DNA of 64,000 nt from Sipunculus nudus. Its lineage: Eukaryota; Annelida; Sipuncula; Golfingiida; Sipunculidae. The notes under the pieces were generated by a model. That model saw only the letters and a list, made by a program, of their open reading frames with translations. It was not told the DNA's origin and did no database searches. The stretch lies in the NCBI GenBank assembly GCA_026874595.1, contig CM049307.1:39476862-39540861 (forward strand), in the 5' to 3' direction. A program made the translations under genes and the position numbers. Numbering within the stretch: position 1 is the stretch's first letter; each line of letters opens with the position of its first letter. Of this stretch, positions 25,870 through 36,538 are shown in pieces.

Positions 25870-27467
25870 AACTGACCATATTTATCATGATAACTTTATT
25901 TAAAGATAGTGTGTTATTGGTTAACTGGTTTGGACTTTTTTATGGGGTGGGTGGAGGGGCAGTTGTTTGGCATGACCTTTACCAGAAGTACTTGCTCTAA
26001 TGTCTAAATTCCTTTTGTAAACCATAAACATTTATTTGAAATACTGATTGATAAAAAAAAGCACTTAAATCTGGTTCTGGTGAACCTAAGGCGATTAAGC
26101 TAGTTATTTGTAGTTAACAGATTTAATTCAGCTATATGTCAATAGTGTTCTAACCATCATTCCAGTTTTTTTTAAATACAGTCTAGTAAAAGGTAGAGTA
26201 AGGGTTGCTTGTATAAATGAATTCATGTAAAATAACAGCAAGGGGCCTTGAATTTTTGGGGCTCAGCACATGTTTGTATCTATATTATAATTTAACTGGC
26301 CACGGTGGACTTTTGTAAAGAAACTCCGGTGTGGCTATGCAGCAGATATGCACGTGTTTGGTCTTGAACTATCAGGAATGATCCAAAGTGTGTCCAAAGG
26401 GGGGGGTCATTTCCCCTAGTATTACTCAAATCCTGATATATTTCACTTTTTTTATCAATTGGCCATTAATAGCACCACCTGTCAACAACTACAAGTGTGT
26501 GTTAAGGCAGAAAGCATTTTGTCACTGTGAATAAAGGGCAGAGGCCATAGATATTGTTTGTTTATTTTGGTGATATCCTTACATTATTAAACAAAATTTG
26601 ATTTTATCAATAAGGAATGGTAAGAAGGGTTGGAAATAAACATTTGTCTGATCTAGTCCTTATTAATTTGCAAATTATTCTTAGGCATATTTTCCAAATG
26701 GCCTGTGCAACAGAATGTTCCATTGTAACAGGTTTTTGTTCTTTAATATGATAATATAGTTTAGCCACTCTTCAGTTCATTGAACCATTGGTCTGGTTTG
26801 CAAGAGCAAAATAAATTACTGTAGTACTGTAGGTAACGACAGTAAGAATAATTATCTAAAATAGTAGCAAAAGGAAAGAGATAATCATCATCATCATTAT
26901 CATTATATTGATTTTATATTGCAAGTTGTACCTATGCCTTATGACAGTTAAGTCTGTATTCACATATAATAGTTGAGTGCTAATTGGTCAATTATATCCA
27001 TGATATTTCTTGCATAATCAATTAAATCATTTATTTTTTGCATAATTGATAAAAAAATTATGTTTGCACATCTAATGAAGTCATATTATCTCAATAAAGT
27101 ATTCTTTTATTCTATCTGACATTTAAGAAAGACAGGGCTCCGAACAGCGAACAGCATTAAAACTTTACCTTGTGCAACAAACAAAAGTGTCAACAACCTG
27201 GCCAATACCTTGGCCGTTTCCGCGCAAATGGAAAAGCTCAATTCAGCGCGATTTTTTCAGCGCGCGTTTCCGCGCGCATGGAAAAGGGGCCTTATGTTAG
27301 AATGAATTTACTCTGTCAATATTTAAATATTAAATAATAAAATAATATTTTCAATATTCCCCTCTTTAAAAAAGCACAATTTCACCTGTCTTTCTTTCTC
27401 GTAAAATCTATCTTGCTCATGCATTATGTACTTCAGTATTATTTGTGTTTATTAACAGATCCCAGCC
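25870..27467. other. Inter-gene region inside the transposon
   Basis: This separates the transposase from the accessory gene. Positions 27215-27295 carry a CGCG-rich repeat (TTTCAGCGCGCGTTTCCGCG then CGCATGGAAAAGGGGCC) also found at 35262-35350 and 47750-47780. A possible 5' UTR acceptor (TTTATTAACAG) ends at 27459, just before the ATG of the accessory gene. Otherwise AT-rich with no recognised content. Confidence 0.5.
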
Positions 27468-30400
27468 ATGTCTGACAAATACGAATACCATGTGACCTTT
27501 GGAGAGAAGAAAGACATTTTTACTGTTCAAGAGAAGAGTGACCTCAAAAAGCTTCTTACAGAAAGTTTTGGCATCCAAGAACCAAGTAGCTGTATAAAAT
27601 TTCAAGTTTACATACCGGAATGGGAGGACTGGTGCAATAAAACCCTCAATGACTTGCCGAGGAGAGCCAAATTAAGAATATCTGTTGATTCAAGTGAGGA
27701 CAGTGGTACCAATGATCTACAAGGTGAAACCAGTGAGGCAAACCCAATCAAAAGGCCATCAACCAGTAAAATGATGTAAGTGTACCACAATGAAGAAAAA
27801 ATCTAGGCTGGAAATTTGTTGAATATCAACATGAACTGCACAGCATTTATATATTTATATGTTTTAAAGAAAGATAACATATCTCTTTTTTGCCACTTTC
27901 TTAATCACATTGTAAATACGTATAAGCATCCAAATTTATATTTAGAGATAAAGTACCCTTGGCTAAATTCACGGGTGTGATTTATTTTCTGAAAAAGAAA
28001 CAGGTGTCAGATAAGCCCAAAAGGCTACAGTTAGATTTGAAAACTTATTATTTTTTTATTTAAGATACCTTCCTAAGTGATCTTTATCTCATAATTCACC
28101 CATATGTGGTTTTGACTAGTGCAATGTCATTATAACCCATTGGAGATTAAAAATATATGATATTTCATTTTCACAGTCCAAGTCCTGGAAGACAAATCTG
28201 GCCTGCAGAGTACAAGTTCTCTGAGTATATAATACCAGCAGCCATGATCAGCAAAATAAAGAACACTGGAAATTTGGACTCAAAGGACAGAAAGAGACTC
28301 CTGGATGGCTTGTATAATGATGTATCATCGAAATACACTCTGTAAGTTAGCCCGTTTCATATGAGCCATATGCTTCCAGTCAGTATTAAGTCTGGTTCCT
28401 AATATATCTGAGAACTCTGTAGATATATTAATGCACATGATGACTACATGTCATTTCTTTGAATTTTAGTAAACATTTTAAAGGATATAAACCACTCAGA
28501 CCAAAACCATAGAAAGCTAGGATTAAACATACTTTTTAACATGGTGGGGGGGGGGGCATGCATATTTTTACATATACATATATATATATATAGAGAGAGA
28601 GAGAGAAAGAGAGAGAGATGTATACACTCGAAAGTTGGTTCAGTAAGTGGGAATCAAACCCATGATCTGCTTTCTGGTTGGATGCTCTCATAACTAGAAT
28701 TATAAAAAATCAGCTGATTATTTTACTTTTAGGCAATGAGATAGTAGAACTCTGTATTTAGATGGTGCTAGTATACTAAACTTAATGGAATCCTGTTATA
28801 GATGTAATGTTTGGTGTGTTCATATCAAATTTTATATTTGCTAGGTATCCTACAACCCTTCAGTACCATAGGATTGCTACTGCATTGTTGAGCAAATTTC
28901 CAATGCTAGATGGAGCTTTAGCTGGTTCTGACAGGATGGTAAGCTTTGCATTTTCAGCTCAGCTGACTTAAAATCAAATGAACTGTAGACAACACCTTTA
29001 GGCCACCATCTGACCATCAACAGGGGACAATTCATTAATATATGAACTAATACTATATAATTTAATCTTATATTCAGGGAAGTCCAGGGGAAGCCTAATT
29101 GGAAATGTGATTCAGCCAACCATTATGACCCCCTGTAAACTCTTCTAAGTGTTCCAGGTTACTTAAAAATTAAAATTCAATAATATGCCTAATTTACATG
29201 TTTAAAACTGTCAGCATACAAAGTTTGGACAGAATTGGAGATCTAGTTCTTCAAAAATGTATGATAAATCTGGTAAATATTATCACATTTTTCACAACAG
29301 GTGAAAGATAAATAACCATGTCTTTATTTTTAGAAACTATGGAAGATGAGGATTCAGACAAAATTTCAAAATAGTCGGAAAAGATTAGATTATGATCTGC
29401 CGGAGGTCAGTGTACATAAAAGAAAATTAGAGGAAGCAGATGATGAAACAACTGAGGCCAAGAATGAAGTTACACCACACAGTTCAAGTCGATGGGGAAT
29501 TAAGAATTATTTGCCCCCTGATCCTGTTGGAGAAGATGTTGTGTCAATAGACATTAAAATTCAGTGGTTACAACAAGAGCACTCAAAGAGCCGACCAGAC
29601 ATGATGAAAGTAAACAGGTATATGGCTGCCACATTTCCAAGACGAAGAAATCTACTGGTCTGCAATGAAGATCTCAGCATCAAGGAAGTGAAAACTACAT
29701 TCCCATGGCTCTTCAGGAGGGAGGGTGTAAGTAAATAACCAAATGTCCCTTAACAAGCTTACATTCATACCAAAATGTTGTGTGTATCATTTGCATAAGA
29801 ACTTATGAGGATCTTTCAGACTGGTGGCCATAATCTTAACTATGATTCATCTTGGTTATAGCAACCGGTCTCTACTCTGTGTCTGTTGGTCTCCCTGTCT
29901 GTTTCTAAACGTATCATAATAATCATAACTGTATGACCCATGAAGCTCAAAGTTCACATGGTTCAGATAAACCATATGCGCAAGTTCAGAGCTCACTGTC
30001 ACATATATCCCTGAGTTGAAGGCTAAACAATGTGTTTGTGCCATGGCATAAAGTAATGTGTCAAATAATGCTGAGCATCATGGCCTATGGGCCACAAGTA
30101 AACTACACAGCATTTTTATCGATTTAAAGTTACAGGTGTATGTACATGAAATGCAAATCTGAGTACTGTTTAATCTTGGCCATTTTTTTTAAAATCTTTT
30201 TGTCTCATAACTGTATATCCCACATATAGATTCTATAAATTTCACAATGCTTTTGTTAAAATTTGCTATAGCTGTACTTTATTTTTTTTAGCTCACTGAG
30301 GAGTACCAAAGATTACAAGAATGTGACCCTATAAAGACATTCCTGCAAGCGCTCAATTAAATTGGTGCACAGCTACTCAACAAGGCTCAGCAGCTAAAGA

Positions 30401-33400
30401 ACAAACCAGCATTATTTGAAAGTATCCTCAGGTCCAGCAACCGTTGCTGTTTGGATAATAATGAGAAGAAATGTGAGTCTGTATTATTTTCACTTATTGT
30501 TGACTAAATCAGCTAAATCAAATAATCAAATTATAATCAAATAAATATTTTGAATACAGATAGCTGTTCTATGCCCTTTATGTTTATTTATCTATACATG
30601 TCAATACCTCCTGACATGTTTGAAATTATCAGGGGTACACAAATATAAACTTGCCGGCTTTTTTGTCATCATTTTTAGCACAGCTGACTGAAAGTCATCT
30701 GAGCTTTAGCGATCACTCTATGTCTGTCATCTGTCTGTCTGTCCGACCGTAAACCAGGCAAAAATTGTAACTCCTTGACCTAGAATCTTTTTACTTGACA
30801 TCCAGGCAGGTCCAAGAAAAATCTCCTTGGAAACCTGAAATTAGGTCTCTTTAACCCATATCCTTTGAGCTATGGGCTTTTAACTACCCCCCCCCCCCCC
30901 CCCCCAGATTAATCAAAAATTTGATACAATAGCTCCAATAACTAAATTTTTAATGAATTGATAATCATGATTCTTTGCTTGCAAATTGGTCATGGAGTGT
31001 TCCTGCAGATTGGTGACGCCGCTTAGTATATTTTTTACAATTTTTTTCACATTTTCTCTATTTTTGAGACTTTGAGAGAATTGGCCATTAGTTCACAGGG
31101 CACAAATCAAAACTGCTAGACCTAGAAACTTCTGCCTAGAGATCCAGGAAGGTCCATAAAAAATATCCTGGGAAACCTGAAATGATGTCACTGTGACTTA
31201 TATTCTGTAAGGTGTGTGAAAAAAACATGATCTTAACACTCTATTAATCAGATGAGCACAAATGGTAACACCTGGGTGTAGAATTAGGTCACTGTAACCC
31301 AAATCTAATGTCCATTGGCAAAATGCATGATTTTGAACAGTCTGGGAGTCATGTTACCCATTGTTTAAGGTTCCTATTCAGCTGAGCGTCATGGCCCATG
31401 GACCACTTGTTTTTTTATCAAATTGAAACATTCCTGGTTGCAGCATTTCATCAGAGTCTGTTGAAATAAAAATATGAATTTTTCACAACAGTCTCAGGGA
31501 TTAAACTTTGTAGCTTTTGTAATGTTCCCTTATATGAAAATAATCTTGACACCTTTGTATGTTAGTGTTACCACTCTGTCTGAGTTAACAACCATTAGCA
31601 AGGCATGTTAGCTGCTGTAGATGCTACTAAGTTCTGTATGTTTGTATAACACTGTCTACACTTCCCCAATATTCTGGATATGTACATGTGAGGACGAGGA
31701 CACAAAACTCATTTTTATACCTCTGTTGCTGGACAAGGTATTATGTTTTTATGGTCATTGATTACTAGATTTGTTTTTATTAACTTCACTAAATATTTTT
31801 TAACACATTTCTAATTAATATTCTGAGGGTGGCCAAGTTACCATCTTAATGGATCACCATAATGTTTTAATATTTTGAGATAGAACAATATTTATTACAG
31901 CCTACCACAGTGCCACAGCTGTTTACTTTCATTAAGGGTTGCATTTGTTCTAGAGCTTACCTGTGTCCCAGCCAAGGTGTTGGTGAACCATGATACGTTT
32001 TCCTCTTGGCTTGCATATTCCATTCTAGACAGTCTCAGTAGAGGTATATGTGGTCTCAGACTGTTGTTTACTAGTTTATATGTGCATAGTGAAACAAATG
32101 TGTTCACCAAACTAAGTTAAACTAAAACTGAAGTGAAAATATTTCTAAATATTCTAAATATATTTGAATTTAATATTCTAAATTGTATTTCAGATTGGGA
32201 TTTTTTAAACACTGGCCACTTGTGTTTATATGAACATACAATGGTGCATTTTTCATGTGGTTGTATTTATACTGACAACTCCACAGCACATCTCTCTCTC
32301 TCTCTCTGTCTCCCTATATCTGTCTCTCTCTCTCACCTATTTAGCAAAATACATTACAATGGCATTTTTTTCTAGATGCCACAGCCATTGCAGCCCTGTT
32401 GGCAAACATTTACATTATGAAAGAAGACCCTGAGGATATGATTTATCCAGAGACTGAAGTATGTACCTTTCAAAGAGCAGATTTTTCTAAATATACTATT
32501 TCTGGGTGAATGATACTTTGTTACCACAGCTACCACCTGTGACATTACTCAGTCATAGAAATATCCATGTGATCCAGGCAAACACATAATATGAGCTTCA
32601 TGCAAGTCAAACTTTTCTCAGTGTTCAATGATTTTGGACGTAACATTATATTTTTTTCCATAAAATCTAGATAAATATGGTCTCATGAGTATGTGATAAT
32701 ATATGTAATCTAGACATACAAGACTGTCAGCATGCAAAGTTTAAACTGATCCCCCCCATCCCACCTCTCTTATCCAGTTCTTCAGTTATATCATGCAGTT
32801 AAAATGGTAAAATTGCATTGCAAATTTTTTTCACTCACATTTTCAAATATTTAGTCATATTTTTCATACTGTCAAATTACAGCAATCATGTAAGTTTCTC
32901 AGCAACCGTTATCTGTATTGTTATGGAACTTGTTGGGCTTCTTGATCATGATGAATTCATCAATGGGGAAAACTGTATTTTTCCCCAACAATTCTCCCCT
33001 CCATCTTGCCATCACTGAGTTAGTTAGACACAAAGTATAACCTTAAAGACCAGAAACTTTGTTTGCAGTCAGGCTTTATCTCTGCCAGCTGTATGAGCAA
33101 CACGCTCTTTCAGAAAATTTTTCCCAAATACAATAAAAAATCCCTCTGACCTGGATGCAGTAATTTACACCCATCAATCAGGAAGGTGACATCCATTTGA
33201 TTTTATGTGCAAGAACAATTCTTTTGAGTTTCTAATTCAGCTGAGATCATAGACCATGAGCTATTCGGTCATTATTACTATATGGCTTAATTTTTTTTCA
33301 CAATTACACTATGAAAAATCACAAATTCAACTAGTTCAAGGAACTTAAAAAAATTACCAAACGTATTCATTTTTTCTACACACCAAATTTATGGCCAGAA

Positions 33401-34001
33401 TTCGGAATTCTATTTTTAAGAGATTAATTTCCATAATGAATATTGTTAGCATGTTACATATGTGTTGAAAAAATTCAGATTGAATAAATGGATCCATATT
33501 CATGAACATCTTGCCTGTCAATAAATGCAGGAATACATTAATTATTTCACTTTTCTAATTATAGACTGAAATACATAAATGAAATGAATTAGCACCCTCC
33601 AAATGTGAGGCCAGTCTAAAACCACTAACAAAAGGTTCGCATTGTGGGCTTTGCACCCTGACTACGTTTAGGGAAAGTATAAGGAGTTTGATTAATGAGC
33701 TAATTTTTGTTTTCAGGTGACCAAAGGGAGCATCACTGTTGGAATTGCTTGCATAAGTGAACTTGAGAATATTGTGGACTGCGACAGTTTCCAGGTGGTT
33801 GTGGAAGGCTCTCCAATCTGCGCAGTTGACAATTTTATCGATGCTGTCGTGTGTCTCATGGTTTCCTTCTACGTTTTTAACGTAGAGTACCCAAAGAAGC
33901 TCAAGAATACCTTGAGCTTCTGGCAAATAAAACTGTTAAAAGTTCAGGACAGCAAGCCTCCCAATAGAGTCCTGACACTCCTGGCCAAGTTAGGCCGCTA
34001 G
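27468..34001 (+). CDS. Transposon accessory gene: PB1/ubiquitin-like + SAMD3-like protein
   Basis: Seven exons join in phase: 27468-27775, 28177-28341, 28845-28938, 29334-29726, 30292-30472, 32376-32458 and 33717-34001 (TAG). They total exactly 503 codons with GT-AG borders throughout, and one in-frame TAA at 30358-30360 (codon 343). Residues 1-65 (YEYHVTFGEKKDIFTVQ...; ...RRAKLRI) look like a PB1/ubiquitin beta-grasp. The middle has a 'YPTTLQYHRIATALLSKFP' block, a 'NYLPPDP' block and 'KTTFPWLFRREG'. The C-terminal exon has 'FYVFNVEYPKKLKNTLSFW'. This order recalls proteins often labelled SAMD3-like in animal genomes. The biochemical role is unknown. It shares orientation and element with the transposase, and a relative lies in the second CACTG element (last exon 44289-44553), so I infer a transposition-related function. 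Its introns hold nested repeats. Confidence 0.72.
28951..29120 (+). repeat. Truncated family A head in intron 3 of the accessory gene
   Basis: TTTTCAGCTCAGCTGACTTA followed by AAATCAAATGAACTGTAGAC is a degenerate family A head. No core array follows and the tail is unclear (possibly a degenerate 'GATTCAGCC' near 29110). Confidence 0.45.
29855..30104 (+). repeat. Short family A1-related copy in intron 4 of the accessory gene
   Basis: A degenerate head with GTCTGTTGGTCTCCCTGTCT lies at about 29880-29905. A tail GCTGAGCATCATGGCCTATG then GGCCACAAGT lies at 30070-30100. It is about 250 bp and heavily decayed. Confidence 0.5.
30672..31412 (+). mobile_element. Complete short family A1 element (740 bp) in intron 5 of the accessory gene
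   Basis: The head TTTTTAGCACAGCTGACTGA then AAGTCATCTGAGCT forms a hairpin. A (GTCY)n tract lies at 30722-30748. The core has 'CTTGACCTAGAATCTT' and 'GGTCTCTTTAACCCATATCC'. The tail at 31379-31412 is CAGCTGAGCGTCATGGCCCA then TGGACCACTTGTT. A C-run lies at 30887-30905. It lies wholly inside the 12.1-kb transposon, so it inserted after or travelled with it. Confidence 0.7.
33231..33270 (+). repeat. Degenerate solo family A tail in intron 6 of the accessory gene
   Basis: ATTCAGCTGAGATCATAGAC then CATGAGC resembles the family A tail with several changes. No head is found nearby. Confidence 0.4.
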
Positions 34002-34254
34002 TAACAAAGCACCAGTGAACACCGTCACTCAAAGCAACTGGGTATTATTGCATCCAGTCAACCATTGATGCACGAGTGTAATAAAAGAATAACTGTTTGA
34101 TGTTATTGTTTGTTTTATTTAATTAAACTAAGGATTCATTTTCTGTCAGATATGCATAAACTGCCAGATAACCCAAGGTTATAGGGCAACTTTTACCTTT
34201 GAGAAATAAGAAAGGCAACCCCGACAAGTCAATATCATTGCGAGGCTAAATTAA

Positions 34255-34546
34255 ATGAATATTAATTAGTCCCCTTGACTAACCTGCTGTGACATTGACG
34301 AACATTAGTCAGCCATGACTAATAAATTGTCCCTGTGCATAGATGCTCGACCAACCTAAGTTAGTCACCCGGACTAGCCGACAGTCACCGTAGCCTTTTC
34401 CTTGACGAACATAAATTAGTCACTCCGACTAACCCGTAGTCACATCTGACGAATGTAAGTTAGTCAAACAAGACTAATAGATTGTCGTTATGTGCATAAT
34501 TGCTGGACTAATCTAAGTTAGTCACTTTGACTAACTTTCATTTTCA

Positions 34547-34549
<3 letters not shown>
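34255..34549. promoter_or_regulatory. Right subterminal repeats and TIR of the 12.1-kb element
   Basis: At least ten TTAGTCA/GACTAA-type motifs are spaced through this stretch, often paired as TTAGTCANNNTGACTAA-like palindromes. Three TGACGAA motifs (about 34297, 34403 and 34448) are interspersed. It ends in the right TIR 34513-34549 (...TTTTCAGTG). The right side is longer than the left, as is common in CACTA elements. Confidence 0.65.

Positions 34550-34586
<37 letters not shown>
34550..34586. repeat. (TA)n microsatellite at the right boundary
   Basis: Perfect TA dinucleotides begin directly after the terminal CAGTG. With the short (TA)n on the left, this marks the insertion target. Confidence 0.85.
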
Positions 34587-34588
<2 letters not shown>

Positions 34589-35464
34589 AGGTGAACTTTG
34601 ATAGAATAAAGAGAAAGAAAACAACAAATTTGTTTGTCTGATGTTTGCTATTCTCTTCACAAAAGGTCTGCAATAATGAGCAATGTATTGGCTAAAACAC
34701 CAGTTAATATAAAATTTGATTTGGTGTACCTGAAGGAGCACGATTATATTAAACATGAAACTTTCAATTAATTGATATAAGCAATTGGTTTTTGGCAATA
34801 TTTTGAAAGCAAATTTGGTAGAAAAAAAAATTTTAAATTATACTCTTCAATTAAAGATTACATTTGTAAAAGGTTTTTTTTTATATATATTTAGTTGGAT
34901 TAATTCATATTTAGAGCAATGCCTGCAGGACTAACAGAAAGAGGATATTTTTTATGTTACTTTTTATTCTTAATTATTAAAATTTAAAACCGCTCTAAAA
35001 AAATTTCCCAAAGAGGATTTTAGCGGATTTCCGATATGTCATTTACGGACTTGGACACATCGAATGACACCCAGCTCAACTTTCTACCATTCTTTTTCTT
35101 CCAAGTCAAACCCTTCAATGACCCAACTGATCTCTAAATTTAATCAGGTTTGGGTATCCTAAGTTACTAGGAATGTCTGTAGCTATATTCTCCTTGAATA
35201 ATAGAAACGCTAAAAACGTGCAGATTCAGGGCTACTTACTCATCTAGCCATACACATCTTAGGGCCCTTTTTCATGCGTTTCCGCGCGCTGAAAAAAATC
35301 GCACTAGTGTAAATCAGGTTTCCCTTTTCCATGCACGCGGAAACGCGCGCGGGTGAGTCTTCTTGTGGAGGTCAAGGACGCCGAATGCAGTCTGCTTGTA
35401 GCCGCTCCAGCATAAATCATGGTGACAAATCATACTTAATTGACGCTCTACTTTTCCACTTTAT

Positions 35465-35520
<56 letters not shown>

Positions 35521-36538
35521 CCGTCCGCATGTAAATAGTAATAAAAACTTTACGTTCATGCAAATATTACGAAAGTTATAAAAGCATGCATGAATACAAA
35601 GAAGTCTCGTTATAACGGGGTCCATTACAACGGAAGACTCGAGTTACGGACAAATCTTTAGGGAACGAACGAGTGAAAGTTAAAATTGGCTTCGATATTA
35701 CGGAAAACTCGTGTTCCTGACCCGAACGGACTTACATGAAACAAAATGAACCTCGCCGATATACTCAGAATCGCAGGGGTGTATCCAGGATTTTTTCTGG
35801 TTGGGTCGTGATCATAATATTTTGGACCTTTTCCAAGGGCATGCGTAGGATTTTGGCCAAAGTGGGGAGGTGGAGCTCACATGTAAATGCGAGAAGTACC
35901 AGAAAGTAGGTATGATTGACCGGTGCTGTTCATGAGTAGGCCTATAGTAATATAAAGAATGCAGGATTTGATGTACGATTCTTATGTTCCATACATTTTT
36001 CCATTGAAGCTTTGTAAAATGACTGTAAAATGACGTTTTGAAACCAAATTAAAAAATTTTGTGATCATTTATACCTGAAAACCAACTGAAGGTCAGGGAA
36101 TAGTCAGGGAAAACTTAGGGAATTTTGTCAGATTTAGCTGCTGGAAACCCTGTTAATTACATCGATACATGTCTTATGTATTAGGCCTACTTATTTTCTC
36201 ATGATAATTTTTCTTGTAGCCCAATCGGCATTTTATGTAAATGTTATCCATGCTGCCACCCTCGTAGGTTTAAAAGTCGAAAGGGGAAAGATTAATGAAT
36301 AATAACATCTGTTGATGCTTGTAGCTCATAGATTAACATTATAAACATATAATATCAGTATACGCGTGGGTTTAAACTCACATATCACTTCGATCCTATA
36401 TGCAAAACATTATTTTATTGGACCTTGATTTTGTTTTAGTAAAATTCGTTAGCAGAGACAACGGTTTGCCAACTACCCACAGTTTTTGTTGATGACTTAC
36501 TAATGTGTTGTCATATTATTCTTTGGAAGGAAATTATC
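34587..36538. other. Intergenic DNA with small repeats
   Basis: This holds a CGCG-rich repeat (35262-35350), a long (TA)n tract (35467-35518) and a pogo-type end (35607-35660: AGTCTCGTTATAACGGGGTC) matching the inverted copy at 47640-47663. It also holds a 'CAGGGGTGTATCCAGG' MITE end at 35775. No gene is recognised. Confidence 0.5.

Larger units (their letters stand above)
22450..34549 (+). mobile_element. Complete EnSpm/CACTA-type DNA transposon, 12.1 kb
   Basis: The left end begins CACTGAAAACCTAGATTAG and the reverse complement of the right end begins CACTGAAAATGAAAGTTAG. The two align without gaps over 37 bp with 29 identities, including CACTGAAAA, TTAGTCA and TGACTAACTTAG. Both flanks are TA-rich, consistent with a 2-bp TA duplication in a (TA)n tract. 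Inside, in one orientation, are a C2H2-plus-Tnp2-like transposase frame (23410-25869) and a seven-exon accessory gene (27468-34001). Repeats of TTAGTCA/TGACTAA crowd both subtermini. CACTG/CACTA ends, 2-3 bp duplications, subterminal repeats and a Tnp2-type transposase are the hallmarks of the EnSpm/CACTA superfamily. Each gene carries one in-frame stop, so this copy may be non-functional. Family A1 elements are nested in its introns. Confidence 0.85.

Noticed and set aside
33555-33926. 123-codon minus-strand open frame
   Set aside because: It is antisense to the last exon of the accessory gene, whose frame and phase are well supported.
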